This document shows, piece by piece, positions 23,846 through 32,607 of a DNA stretch of 33,293 bases (position 1 is the first letter of the stretch; each line of letters opens with the position of its first letter). Made by a program: the position numbers and the translations under genes. The notes beneath the pieces are model-generated. The model searched no databases. It was not told the origin of the DNA and saw only the letters and a program-made list of their open reading frames with translations. The stretch is from the NCBI GenBank assembly GCA_947461205.1, contig CANHJG010000052.1, positions 1 through 33,293 on the forward strand, in the 5' to 3' direction. Source of the DNA: Opitutia bacterium (GTDB lineage: Bacteria > Verrucomicrobiota > Verrucomicrobiia > Opitutales > Opitutaceae).

Positions 23846-24949
23846 TCAGTTATTGAAACGGAACAGCGCGACGTCGCCGTCGGCGAAAACGTACTCCTTG
23901 CCCTCCAGGCGGTATTTGCCGGCGTCGCGGGCGGCCGCGACGCTGCCGAGGCGGGTGAGATCGTCGTAGGAGACGATTTCGGCCTTGATGAAGCCTTTTT
24001 CGAAATCGGTGTGGATGACGCCGGCGGCCTGCGGGGCCTTCCAGCCCTTCTTGATCGTCCAGGCGCGGACTTCCTTTTCACCGGCGGTGAAGTAGGTCAT
24101 CAGGCCGAGGAGATGGTAGGTGCCCTTGATGAGGGAAGAGACGCCGGAGTCGTCGACCCCGAGATCCTTGAGGAAGGCTTTGGCTTCGTCGGCGGGGAGG
24201 TCGATGAGTTCGCTCTCGATTTTGGCGCTGATGGGCACGTAGGCGGCGTCGTGGTGGGTGCGGACGAACTCGGCGACTTTTTGGACGAAGGGATTTTGTT
24301 CGGCGGTGGCGAGGTCGGACTCGGCGACGTTGCAGGCGAAGAGGACGGGTTTGGCGGTGAGGAGCTGGAAGAGCTTCATCAGCGCGATTTCCTCGGGGGT
24401 GGCCGGAAGGGTGTTGGCGGTTTTGCCGGAATTGAGATGGGGCGCGAGTTTCTCGAGGAGGGCGACCTCGACGATGGCTTCCTTGTCGCCGGACTTCGCC
24501 TTTTTCTGGGTTTTTTCGATCCGCTTGGTGACGGCCTCGAGGTCGGCGAGGACAAGTTCGGTGGTGATCACCTCGATGTCGCGGACAGGATCGACGCCGC
24601 CCATGGTGTGGATGATATCGTTGTCTTCGAAGCAGCGGACGACTTGGACGATGGCGTCGACCTCGCGGATGGTGGCGAGAAACTGGTTGCCGAGGCCTTC
24701 GCCCTTGCTGGCGCCGGCGACGAGGCCGGCGATGTCGACGAACTCGATGGCGGCGGGAACGACGACCTTGGTCTTCGCGATCGTTTGGAGGACGTAGGCG
24801 CGTTCGTCGGGGACGATCACGACGCCGACGTTGGGATCGATGGTGCAGAACGGGTAGTTCGCCGCCTCGGCCTTGCGGGAGCGAGTGAGGGCGTTGAAGA
24901 GAGTGGATTTGCCCACGTTGGGCAGGCCGACGATGCCAGCTTTAAGCAT
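23846..24949 (-). CDS. ychF: Redox-regulated ATPase YchF
   Basis: YchF is a conserved Obg-like P-loop ATPase that binds ribosomes and responds to oxidative stress. The 367 residues contain the Walker A motif GLPNVGKST (8-16), the switch DIAGLVAGASKGEGLGNQFL, and NVAE in place of the GTP-specific NKxD, the hallmark of ATP preference. A coiled-coil helical domain lies in the middle. The C-terminal TGS domain includes LMTYFTAGEKEVRAW and GVIHTDFEKGFIKAE. Length and motifs are normal. It is flanked on both sides by unrelated genes and probably has its own promoter. Confidence 0.97.
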   Translation of the reverse strand: MLKAGIVGLPNVGKSTLFNALTRSRKAEAANYPFCTIDPNVGVVIVPDERAYVLQTIAKTKVVVPAAIEFVDIAGLVAGASKGEGLGNQFLATIREVDAIVQVVRCFEDNDIIHTMGGVDPVRDIEVITTELVLADLEAVTKRIEKTQKKAKSGDKEAIVEVALLEKLAPHLNSGKTANTLPATPEEIALMKLFQLLTAKPVLFACNVAESDLATAEQNPFVQKVAEFVRTHHDAAYVPISAKIESELIDLPADEAKAFLKDLGVDDSGVSSLIKGTYHLLGLMTYFTAGEKEVRAWTIKKGWKAPQAAGVIHTDFEKGFIKAEIVSYDDLTRLGSVAAARDAGKYRLEGKEYVFADGDVALFRFNN

Positions 24950-25053
24950 AAATGGAGGGATGGACGTTCCTGCGTGACCGGGGAGGGGTCAATGGTAAAG
25001 GCCGGGGCGCGCCCCCAAGAGTGGCGGGCGGGCGGAGGGCGCGGGTGGGTGGC

Positions 25054-25275
25054 CTAAAGTTTCTCGAAAGGGTCGCGGGGGCGGCGGTGGCGGGAGCGCG
25101 TGGTGGAATGGCGGTGATTGCTGCCACGACTGGACCCACGGCTGCGGCTACGGCTGCGCCGTCCACTGCGCCGGTCGCGCTGGATGACGAGAGTGACGAG
25201 CACGCCGACCACGAACAGCACGAGCATGACCCAGATCCAGCCGGGGATGACGAGGGGGTCGGAGGCTTCTTCCAT
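25054..25275 (-). CDS. Small membrane protein with Arg/Ser-rich tail
   Basis: The 73-residue protein is of no recognised family. An acidic start (MEEASDPL) is followed by one membrane helix (IPGWIWVMLVLFVVGVLVTLVI) and a C-terminal tail dominated by Arg and Ser (DRRSGRRSRSRSRGSSRGS), ending RPRDPFEKL. The positive-inside rule places the basic tail in the cytoplasm. Such a tail could bind nucleic acid or anionic lipids, but nothing else supports either. Coding status rests on the clean ATG, the helix and the gap it fills between ychF and apbE. It could be annotated simply as hypothetical. Confidence 0.6.
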   Translation of the reverse strand: MEEASDPLVIPGWIWVMLVLFVVGVLVTLVIQRDRRSGRRSRSRSRGSSRGSNHRHSTTRSRHRRPRDPFEKL

Positions 25276-25347
25276 GAGCGCTAGTTAAGGAGGCCGAGGG
25301 ACGAAGGGTTGGCAATCCCGCAATCGTGGACGAAGAATCCGTGGGCG

Positions 25348-26394
25348 TCAGAGGGGCCCCGACGAGGAAAGGCGGGCGAACTCCGGGGTGGCGCGCGGGA
25401 CGAGACTGGCCCCGTCGCGCACCAGGAAAAGGGCGGCGACGTGTTCGCGAGTGGCGAGCGCGAAGCCCGCATCGGCGCCGAGGACGAAGAGCGCGGTGGC
25501 GAGGGCGCTGGACGTGGCGCAGGTCGGATGGACGACGCTGACGGAGGCGAGCGAACCGGCGACGGGGCGGCCGGTGCGGGGATCGAGGATGTGGCCATAG
25601 CGGCGGCCGGCGACCGTCATGAAATTATGCGCCTCGCCGGACGTGGAAAGGGCTTGGCCGGAGAGTGTGACGATGGCGGCCAGGGTCGGCGGAGCCGGCG
25701 TGGCGGTCGGCCGGGGGGCGACCGGAACAGCGAGGACGGGAGGAGACTCGATGCCGGTGCGCCATGGGTGCGCGCCGGCGGTTTTGAGGTCGCCGCCGAT
25801 TTGAACGAAGTGGTCGGGGGCGCCGAGGGTGGTAAGGAGGTCGCTGAGGGTGTCGGCGGCGAAGCCTTTCGCGAGGGAGGAAAAATCCGCGGAGAGTTCG
25901 GCGGCGGATTTGCGCAGGGCGGGTGGAGCGAGGCGGGCGGAGAGACGGCGGTAGTCGACGCGGCCGCGGGCGGCGGCGATCGCGGTGTCGGGCGGGAGGG
26001 TGTGGCGCCGGCCGGCCGGGCCGAAGCCCCAGAGGCGGATGAGCGGATCAAGCGTGACGTCGAAGGCGCCCGCGGTGAGTTCGCTGATGCGGCGGGCTTC
26101 GAGCGCGACGCGGGCAAGTTCAGGGGAAACGGGATACCAGTCCGTGGACGACGACGCGTTGAAGCGGGAGAGTGCGGAGTCGGGGCGATAGGTGGAGAAG
26201 AGCGTTTCGAGATGCTCGAGCGCGGCGGCGAGACGAGTTGTGACGAGCGCGGGGTCGAGGGCGGGCGCGGGCGGAGGCGCCGGGAGAAATTTGGCGGACC
26301 AGGTGGTGCCCATGGCGCGGCCCGCGAGCGCTACGGGTTCGGCGGCGCGGCCGAGGCCGAGGGTGGCGACGAGGGCGAGGAGGAGGCGAGCCAT
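25348..26394 (-). CDS. apbE: FAD:protein FMN transferase (ApbE)
   Basis: ApbE attaches FMN through a phosphoester bond to a Ser/Thr of target proteins in the periplasm. The 348-residue protein has a signal peptide (MARLLLALVATLGLGRAAEP), then GRAMGTTWSAKF, the AFDVTLDPLIRLWGFGP block, DFSSLAKGFAADTLSDLL, VQIGGDLKTAG and the late signature STSGEAHNF followed by GHILDPRTGRPV. The final metal-binding segment reads CATSSALATALFVLG, where most ApbE proteins have an aspartate in place of the second serine. The start overlaps the stop of the upstream FMN-binding gene as TGATG, and that protein carries a flavinylation motif, so it is the probable substrate. Confidence 0.93.
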   Translation of the reverse strand: MARLLLALVATLGLGRAAEPVALAGRAMGTTWSAKFLPAPPPAPALDPALVTTRLAAALEHLETLFSTYRPDSALSRFNASSSTDWYPVSPELARVALEARRISELTAGAFDVTLDPLIRLWGFGPAGRRHTLPPDTAIAAARGRVDYRRLSARLAPPALRKSAAELSADFSSLAKGFAADTLSDLLTTLGAPDHFVQIGGDLKTAGAHPWRTGIESPPVLAVPVAPRPTATPAPPTLAAIVTLSGQALSTSGEAHNFMTVAGRRYGHILDPRTGRPVAGSLASVSVVHPTCATSSALATALFVLGADAGFALATREHVAALFLVRDGASLVPRATPEFARLSSSGPL

Positions 26395-27659
26395 CAGGTG
26401 GTGCCTTTGAGCCAGAGGATGACCGTGAGGTATTTCCAATTGAGCAAGGCCGCGAGGCCGACGAGGAGGAGCGCGGCGGTGTCGCGGCGGGAGAAGCGGT
26501 CGGTGGGGCCGCGGGCGCGAACGAAGTTGAGGAGGGCGCCGGTGGGGCAGCCGAAACGGCAGTAGGCCTGGGGGACGAAGCAGGCGGCGAGGAGGCCGAC
26601 GGCGGCGACGACCAGGGTGGCGAGGCCGGCCGAGTGAACGATATAGGCAGCGAAGGGTTCGAGGCCGGCGAGGTCGAGCGGGATGGCGGTGAGGGCGACG
26701 ATCAGGGTGAGGAGGAGGAGGGCGAAGGGGAGATTTTCGAGACCGCGGATGACCGGGGCGGAGAGCGTGATTTGCCAGCGCGTGGGCCGGACGTGGCTGA
26801 GGAGTTCTTGCGCCGCGCCGTGCGGACAAATCTGGTGGCAGTAGAGCGGTTTTCCTGTGGTGAACGGCACGAGGAGCGCGGCGGCGGCGAGGAGCACGAG
26901 ACCGGGTGCGGTGGTCCACGGGATGCCGGAGCGCGACCAGCCGACGAAGAGTTTTTGCGCGAGGAGATCGCCGGCGATGAGCCCAACGTAGAGGATGAGC
27001 GCGGCTTGGTAGGGGCGTTTCCAGCGGTGGCGAAAGGCGGGCGGACCGAAAGCCATGAGGGCGGCGGCGGCGAGGACGGCAACCATCGCGTAGTCGCGCC
27101 AAGCGAAGCGGAGCGGGGCGGCGGAGGCGAGCTCGTCGCGGCTGAGCTGGAGGCGGGCTTTGACGCTTTGCGCGATGGCCATGCTGGTCATGGTCGCGCC
27201 GGACACGCCTTCGATGCCCGCGGCTTTGAGGTCCAGGGCGGCGGCGGCGTCCCAAGTGAGACCGTTCCATTTTTTCAGGAATTTGCGGTCGAGGGCGAGA
27301 TCGCGGACGTAGGTGTCGGTGTCTTCGGAGGCGTGGATTTTGAGGCCGAGAATTTTCCAGTCGCGGTCGAGGACGACGAGGGCGTCGGTGGTGCCGGCGT
27401 AGCCGAGGATGTCGCGGCAGGCGGGCTGGGTGCGGACGACGTAGCCGAGTTCGCGACCGGCGCGATCGAGGACGAAGAGGCCGTCGCGCGCGGAATCGTC
27501 GGGGCGGAGGCTGGCGGCAGCGGGGAGCAGCGAGATGACTTCGGCGGCGGTGACGGGGGAATCGCCCTGGATGCGCTGGCGCACGGCGACGTCGCGGATG
27601 AGCCAGGCGACGGTGGCGACGACGGCGAAGCGGTAGAGTTGGAGGGCGAGGCGATTCAA
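26394..27659 (-). CDS. FMN-binding membrane redox protein, NosR/NirI-like
   Basis: The 421-residue protein has one N-terminal helix, then an extracytoplasmic FMN_bind domain ending in SGATMTS (153-159), the flavinylation motif in which Thr158 would receive FMN from ApbE. Several membrane helices follow, with two CxxxCP motifs on connecting loops (CHQICP, Cys274/Cys278; CRFGCP, Cys367/Cys371). NosR, NirI and NapH-type proteins carry electrons across the membrane with similar modules. The full C-terminal ferredoxin domain of NosR is absent. The start is a TTG at 27659, chosen because it just precedes the first helix and no ATG is available. It lies 55 bases after the DUF1501 gene. Confidence 0.9.
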   Translation of the reverse strand: MNRLALQLYRFAVVATVAWLIRDVAVRQRIQGDSPVTAAEVISLLPAAASLRPDDSARDGLFVLDRAGRELGYVVRTQPACRDILGYAGTTDALVVLDRDWKILGLKIHASEDTDTYVRDLALDRKFLKKWNGLTWDAAAALDLKAAGIEGVSGATMTSMAIAQSVKARLQLSRDELASAAPLRFAWRDYAMVAVLAAAALMAFGPPAFRHRWKRPYQAALILYVGLIAGDLLAQKLFVGWSRSGIPWTTAPGLVLLAAAALLVPFTTGKPLYCHQICPHGAAQELLSHVRPTRWQITLSAPVIRGLENLPFALLLLTLIVALTAIPLDLAGLEPFAAYIVHSAGLATLVVAAVGLLAACFVPQAYCRFGCPTGALLNFVRARGPTDRFSRRDTAALLLVGLAALLNWKYLTVILWLKGTT

Positions 27660-27714
27660 CGCGGAGCAGAGGGCAGGCGGCAGGAGGCGGGGCGGACGGA
27701 CGTTCGCCCGGCTC

Positions 27715-29178
27715 TCACGCGAGAATTTCGGAGACGATGCGGGCGGGCTCCACGCCGGTGAGGCGTTGGTCGAGGCCTTGCGATTTGAAACTGAACTTCG
27801 CGTGGTCGATGCCCAGGCAATGGAGCAGGGTCGCGTTGAGATCGAACAGGCTCACGGGGTCGCGGACGATGTTGTAGGAGAATTCGTCGGTTTCGCCGTG
27901 GCTGACGCCGCCCTTCACGCCGCCGCCGGCCAGCCAGACGGTGAAACAGCGCGGGTGATGATCGCGGCCGTAGTTGGTGCGGGTGAGGGTGCCCTGTGAA
28001 TAGACTGTGCGGCCAAACTCGCCGGCCCAGACGACGAGGGTGTCTTTGAGCATGTCGCGCTGTTTCAGGTCGGCGATGAGCGCGTAGCAGCCCTGGTCGG
28101 TATCGCGACACTGGATGCGCAGATGCTCGGGGAGCGTGCCGTGTTGGTCCCAGCCGCGGTGGTTGATTTGCACGACGCGCACGCCGCGCTCGACGAGGCG
28201 GCGGGCGAGCAGGCAGCTCGCGGCGAAAGAGCCGGGTTCTTTCACGGCCGGACCGTAGAGGTCGAGGGTGGCGGGCGTCTCGGCCCCGAGGTCGGTGAGC
28301 TCGGGCACGCTGGTCTGCATGCGAAACGCCATTTCATACTGGGCGATCCGGGTGAGGGTCTCGGGATCGCCGTGGCGGGCCTGCGCCTGGGCGTTGAAGC
28401 GGGAGAGCGCGTCGAGCATCGTGCGGCGCGTGGCGGAGTCGACGCCGTGGGGATTTTCGAGAAAGAGTACTGGATCGCCCTGGGCGCGGAGGGCGACGCC
28501 GTTGTGCGTCGAAGGGAGAAAGCCGCTGCTCCACATGCGCGTGAAGAGCGCCTGGGCGGCGACCTTCGGCGAAAATTTCGGCGTGAGGACCACGAAGGCG
28601 GGCAGGTCGTTGCTCTCGCTGCCGAGGCCGTAGGAAAGCCAGGAACCGAGGCTGGCCTTGCCCGGAATTTCGCTGCCGGTCATGAGGAACGTGCACGCCG
28701 GGTCGTGGTTGATGGCGTTGGTGTGCACGGAGCGGACGAGGGCGATGTCGTCGACGATCTTGGCGGTCCACGGGAGGAGTTCGCTCACCCACGCGCCGCT
28801 TTGGCCGTGCTGGGCAAACTTAAAGACCGAGGGGGCCACGGGAAAATTGGCCTGGCCGCTGGTCATGGTGGTGATGCGCTGGCCCAGCCGGATCGATTCG
28901 GGCAGTTCCTCCTGGAAACGCGGCTGCAGCGCGGGCTTGTAGTCGAACGTGTCGAGCTGTGACGGCCCGCCGTTCATGTGGAGATAGATGATCCGCTTGG
29001 CCGTCGGCGCGAAATGGGGAAAGCCGCCGAGCGGGGGGAACAGGCGGGGGGGTGGCGCGGGAGCGGCGCGGAGGCGCGGGGCGAGGAGGTTGAGGGCGAC
29101 GCCGCCCATGGCGAGGCCGGCGCCGGAGAAGAACTGGCGGCGCGTGAGTTGGTTCAGGTAGGCGTGGGCGGGATTCAT
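27715..29178 (-). CDS. DUF1501 domain-containing protein, Tat-exported
   Basis: The 487-residue protein starts with a twin-arginine signal ([22 protein letters not shown]). It then shows the DUF1501 hallmarks: [20 protein letters not shown] near the N-terminus, [39 protein letters not shown] and [13 protein letters not shown]. The domain is related to the alkaline phosphatase/sulfatase superfamily, and its substrate is unknown. Such genes are very abundant in Planctomycetota and Verrucomicrobiota and are usually paired with a PSD1 (DUF1549/DUF1553) gene, as here with a gap of only ten bases. Folding in the cytoplasm before Tat export suggests a bound cofactor or metal. Confidence 0.95.
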   Translation of the reverse strand: MNPAHAYLNQLTRRQFFSGAGLAMGGVALNLLAPRLRAAPAPPPRLFPPLGGFPHFAPTAKRIIYLHMNGGPSQLDTFDYKPALQPRFQEELPESIRLGQRITTMTSGQANFPVAPSVFKFAQHGQSGAWVSELLPWTAKIVDDIALVRSVHTNAINHDPACTFLMTGSEIPGKASLGSWLSYGLGSESNDLPAFVVLTPKFSPKVAAQALFTRMWSSGFLPSTHNGVALRAQGDPVLFLENPHGVDSATRRTMLDALSRFNAQAQARHGDPETLTRIAQYEMAFRMQTSVPELTDLGAETPATLDLYGPAVKEPGSFAASCLLARRLVERGVRVVQINHRGWDQHGTLPEHLRIQCRDTDQGCYALIADLKQRDMLKDTLVVWAGEFGRTVYSQGTLTRTNYGRDHHPRCFTVWLAGGGVKGGVSHGETDEFSYNIVRDPVSLFDLNATLLHCLGIDHAKFSFKSQGLDQRLTGVEPARIVSEILA

Positions 29179-29188
29179 GGCGCGGCGC

Positions 29189-32100
29189 TCAGTTGCGGGT
29201 GATGGCTTCGTCGAGGTTGAGGAGGAGGTTGCCGACCAGGGTCCAGGCGGCGATCTCGGGGGCGGGGGCGACGGCGGCGGATTTCGATTCGCCGTTGGTG
29301 AGGATTTTTTCGGCGGCGGCCGGGTCGGCAGCGAAATGGGCGCGATGACTGGCGAGCGTCGCGGCGAGGAGCTTGCTTTCGGAGGAATTTGGTTCGCGGG
29401 CGGTGACGCTGCGGAAGGCGAGGGCGAGGCGCCGCGGGTCGGTGGATTGTTCGGCGAGGAGTTTTTCGGCGAAGGCGCGGGCGGCCTCGAAGTGTTGCAC
29501 GTCGTTCATGAGGGCGAGGGCCTGGAGGGGGGTGTTGGAGCGGCCGCGCCCGGTGCAGAACATTTCGCGCGACGGGGCGTCGAAGGTCGACATCGCCGGC
29601 GCCGGGGCGGTGCGTTTCCAGAACGAATAGAGGCTCCGGCGGTAGAGGGCGGCGCCGTGGTCCTGCACGTAGGTCTTGGTGTTGCTGCCGCCGAAGGCGA
29701 CGGGTTCCCAGATGTTGATGGGCTGGTAGGGGCGAACGGGGGCGCCGCCGAGGGTGGGGACGAGGAGGCCACCGACGGCGAGGGCCTGGTCGCGGAGGAC
29801 TTCGCCGTCGAGGCGGAGGCGCGGCCCGCGGGCGAGCAGCCGGTTAGCGGGATCGAGTTCGAGGAGGGCGGGGGTGACGTCGGAGCTTTGGCGATACGTG
29901 CGGGAGGTCACGATGAGGCGGACGAGGTGTTGGACGTCCCAGCCGGAGCGGACGAATTCCGCGGCAAGCCAGTCGAGCAGGGCGGGATGCGTGGGCGGAT
30001 CGCCCTGGGCGCCGAAATCGCCGGGCGTGCGCACGAGGCCGGCGCCGAAGAGCTGTTGCCAAAAGCGGTTGACGGTGACGCGGGCGGTGAGGGGGTTTTG
30101 GGCGTCGACGAGCCAGCGGGCGAGATCGAGGCGATTGGGCGCTGCAGCGGCGCCCGTTGAAGTGGAAGCGGACGATGCAGGGCGGGCGAGCGGCGGGAGG
30201 AAGGCGGGGGTCGCGGGGGTGACGAGGTCGCCGGGGCGGTCGTATTGGCCGCGGACGAGGATATGGGCGGGCCGCGGCGCGGGACGTTCGCGGGAGATGG
30301 GGGTGACGGGGTAGGTGAGCTCGTAGTGGATCTGCTCGGCGAGGAGGCGGCGGGCGGCGTGGGCCTCGGGCTCGAGGGCGGCGCGGAGCGGGGCGTAAAT
30401 GAATTCGCGGTGGTAGCGATCTAGGCGCTGTTTTTCCTCGTCATTCTGCTGCGTGGGCGAAAGGCCGATGAGGAATTTGATATCGTGGCGGATGGGGACG
30501 CCTTCGACGAAGCGGGCGTTGGCGCGGAGGGCGCTGGCCCACGCACTACTCGAGAGCAGCGGGTCAGCCGCGGCGTCGGGTGAGGTCAAGGTGGCGCCGG
30601 CGCGGTCCCACCAAGCGGCGCCGTCGCTCTGGGTGATGCGGAGACCGGTGAAGGTGTGGCGTTCGCCGAGGCCCGAATCGCAAGCGGTGATTTCGAGCCG
30701 CGTGTAAGTGCCCGGGGCTGGCAGGTCGCCGCGGCGGCGGGCGGTTTGCGCCACGTCCGGGCCGAAGGCGGCGAGGTCGCCCCAGACGAAGCGGACGGTT
30801 TTTTCCTCGCTGAGCAGTTCGAGACTGAGGGCGCGCGGCGGGTGCGCAGCATCGGGTTGGACATGGACGAACGCGATCGCTTCCGAGCGGACGAGGAGGT
30901 TGATGTCGCCGGCCGTGAAGGCGAAGGGGTGGGCGGCGGCGCCGTCGAGGCGCAGGGCGCGGGTGCCGCCGACGACGGGGACGGCGGGGCCCGAGACCCA
31001 TTGGCCGGCGGGGGGCGGAGCGGCAAATCCGGCGGCGGTGGCGAGGTCGGAGTCTTCGGCCCAGACGACTTCGTAGGTGATGGGTTTCTTGGTGTATTTC
31101 GGGAGCGGTTTTTCGAGGAGAAGCTGGGTGGCGCGGGCGGTGAGGGCGGTTTCGAGGGGGACGACGGCGGCGGTGACGGTGTCGATACGTTGCTGGGTGG
31201 GGGCGTCGGGGGCGATCACGGCGATCGGCCCCGCGACGCGGACGTTGCCGTCCCAGGGGCGGTCGGCGAGGCCTTTGAAGAAGGCGCCCAAGGAATAGTA
31301 TTCGCGCTGGGACAGCGGGTCGAATTTGTGGTCGTGACAGGAGGCGCAGTTGGCGGTGAGCCCGAGAAAGACGGCGGCGGTGGTATCGGTGCGGTCGCCG
31401 GTGTTGCGGGCTTCGGCTTCGGCCTCGATGGCGCCGCCTTCGGACGTGGTCAGGTGGAGGCGATTGTAGCCGGAGGCGACGAGTTGATCGATCCGTGGCT
31501 GCGGGAGGAGGTCGCCGGCGAGTTGCTCGACGGTGAATTGGTCGAAGGGCAGGTTGGCGTTGAAGGCGCGGACGACCCAGTCGCGGTAGGGCCAGATGGT
31601 GCGGACATTGTCGAGGTGGAGGCCGTGGGTGTCGGCGTAGCGGACGGTGTCGAGCCAGTGGCGGCCGAAGTGTTCGCCGTAACGCGGGGAGGCGAGGAGG
31701 CGGGTGACGGCGCGGTCGAGCGCCGCTTCGCGGCGAGTTGAGGTTGAAGCGGTGGGCGTTGAAGCAGAGGCGGGACCGTAATCGGCGAGGAAGGCGTCGA
31801 GTTCGGCCGGCGTGGGCGGGAGACCGGTGAGATCGAGCGTGAGGCGGCGGAGGAGGATTTCGGGCGGGGCCGCGGGGGCGAGCGTGCGTTGGTGAGGGGC
31901 GAGCTTGGCGGCGATGAACCGGTCGATCGCGCCGTCTTTTTCCTTCGCGCCAGCGACGGGCGAGGGGACGGCGGGGCGGGCGACGGGTTCGTACGCCCAA
32001 TGATTTTGGTAGACGGCGCCCTGCTCGATCCAGCGCTTGACGAGGGTGCGCTGCGCGGGCGTGAGCGGCTTTTTGTGCGAGTTGGGCGGCGGCATGACCT

Positions 32101-32380
32101 CGTCGGGATCTTGGCTGAGGATGCGCTGCCAGGCCTCGGAGTTGGCGAGATCGCCGGGGACGAGGGCGCGCACGCCGCGGCGGTCGGCAGTGGCCGCGGA
32201 GGCCTGGTCGAGGCGGAGTTTTCCCTGGCGATTAGCGGCGTCGCTGCCGTGGCAGGCGAAGCAGTTGTCGGCGAGGATGGGCCGGATGTGTTCGTTAAAC
32301 GTGACCTTTTCCTCGGCGGCCGCGCAGGCGGACGAAGTGAAGGCCAAGAGGCAGAGAAACCGGCGGTGGATGGGGATCAC
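29189..32380 (-). CDS. PSD1 and planctomycete cytochrome c domain-containing protein (DUF1549/DUF1553)
   Basis: The 1063-residue exported protein has a signal peptide ending near CAAA, then a planctomycete-type cytochrome c domain with the haem motif CFACHG (Cys40, Cys43, His44) and VMPPP, a candidate axial-Met region. A DUF1549 domain follows ([40 protein letters not shown]) with a second CxxCH in [14 protein letters not shown] central beta-rich region (about 450-610) precedes the DUF1553 domain ([56 protein letters not shown]). The start is a GTG at 32378-32380. Function is unknown for the family. Haem motifs imply electron transfer outside the cytoplasm. Confidence 0.95.
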   Translation of the reverse strand: MIPIHRRFLCLLAFTSSACAAAEEKVTFNEHIRPILADNCFACHGSDAANRQGKLRLDQASAATADRRGVRALVPGDLANSEAWQRILSQDPDEVMPPPNSHKKPLTPAQRTLVKRWIEQGAVYQNHWAYEPVARPAVPSPVAGAKEKDGAIDRFIAAKLAPHQRTLAPAAPPEILLRRLTLDLTGLPPTPAELDAFLADYGPASASTPTASTSTRREAALDRAVTRLLASPRYGEHFGRHWLDTVRYADTHGLHLDNVRTIWPYRDWVVRAFNANLPFDQFTVEQLAGDLLPQPRIDQLVASGYNRLHLTTSEGGAIEAEAEARNTGDRTDTTAAVFLGLTANCASCHDHKFDPLSQREYYSLGAFFKGLADRPWDGNVRVAGPIAVIAPDAPTQQRIDTVTAAVVPLETALTARATQLLLEKPLPKYTKKPITYEVVWAEDSDLATAAGFAAPPPAGQWVSGPAVPVVGGTRALRLDGAAAHPFAFTAGDINLLVRSEAIAFVHVQPDAAHPPRALSLELLSEEKTVRFVWGDLAAFGPDVAQTARRRGDLPAPGTYTRLEITACDSGLGERHTFTGLRITQSDGAAWWDRAGATLTSPDAAADPLLSSSAWASALRANARFVEGVPIRHDIKFLIGLSPTQQNDEEKQRLDRYHREFIYAPLRAALEPEAHAARRLLAEQIHYELTYPVTPISRERPAPRPAHILVRGQYDRPGDLVTPATPAFLPPLARPASSASTSTGAAAAPNRLDLARWLVDAQNPLTARVTVNRFWQQLFGAGLVRTPGDFGAQGDPPTHPALLDWLAAEFVRSGWDVQHLVRLIVTSRTYRQSSDVTPALLELDPANRLLARGPRLRLDGEVLRDQALAVGGLLVPTLGGAPVRPYQPINIWEPVAFGGSNTKTYVQDHGAALYRRSLYSFWKRTAPAPAMSTFDAPSREMFCTGRGRSNTPLQALALMNDVQHFEAARAFAEKLLAEQSTDPRRLALAFRSVTAREPNSSESKLLAATLASHRAHFAADPAAAEKILTNGESKSAAVAPAPEIAAWTLVGNLLLNLDEAITRN

Positions 32381-32607
32381 GGCGACGAAGGGGAACGGGA
32401 GGCTTGAGGATTTGCGGCAATGGCCGGAGCGTTAAGCTTAAACTTGCAGGAAATGCGGTTTTGTTTGGGGCTGGAAGGGACGGGGCGATCGCCGGGGAAT
32501 TTCCGTGACGCCCGCGGGCAGAGGCATTCCGATGAGCGGATCGAGCACGCTCGCGGCCGGTATGGCCGAGACCGGCCGAGTGCACGTCGTTTCCCCCGAC
32601 ACCCCTC
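32381..32607. promoter_or_regulatory. Divergent regulatory region between the PSD1 gene and the CBM9-like gene
   Basis: The 227-base gap contains three symmetric elements: the palindrome TTAAGCTTAA (32432-32441), the palindrome GGCGATCGCC (32484-32493) and a hairpin with an 8-bp stem and 9-base loop (32554-32561 with 32571-32578, CGGCCGGT/ACCGGCCG). The AT-richer block at about 32430-32470 is the likely promoter zone. The hairpin lies in the leader of the rightward gene. No specific regulator is identifiable. Confidence 0.45.

Noticed and set aside
23501-25057. A 518-codon plus-strand frame opposite ychF
   Set aside because: It mirrors the YchF codons and continues into unrelated DNA, with acidic Gly/Asp-rich low-complexity sequence and no recognisable motif.
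26634-27761. A 375-codon plus-strand frame opposite the FMN-binding gene
   Set aside because: Composition is Gly/Glu-rich shadow sequence. The opposite strand encodes helices, cysteine motifs and a flavinylation site.
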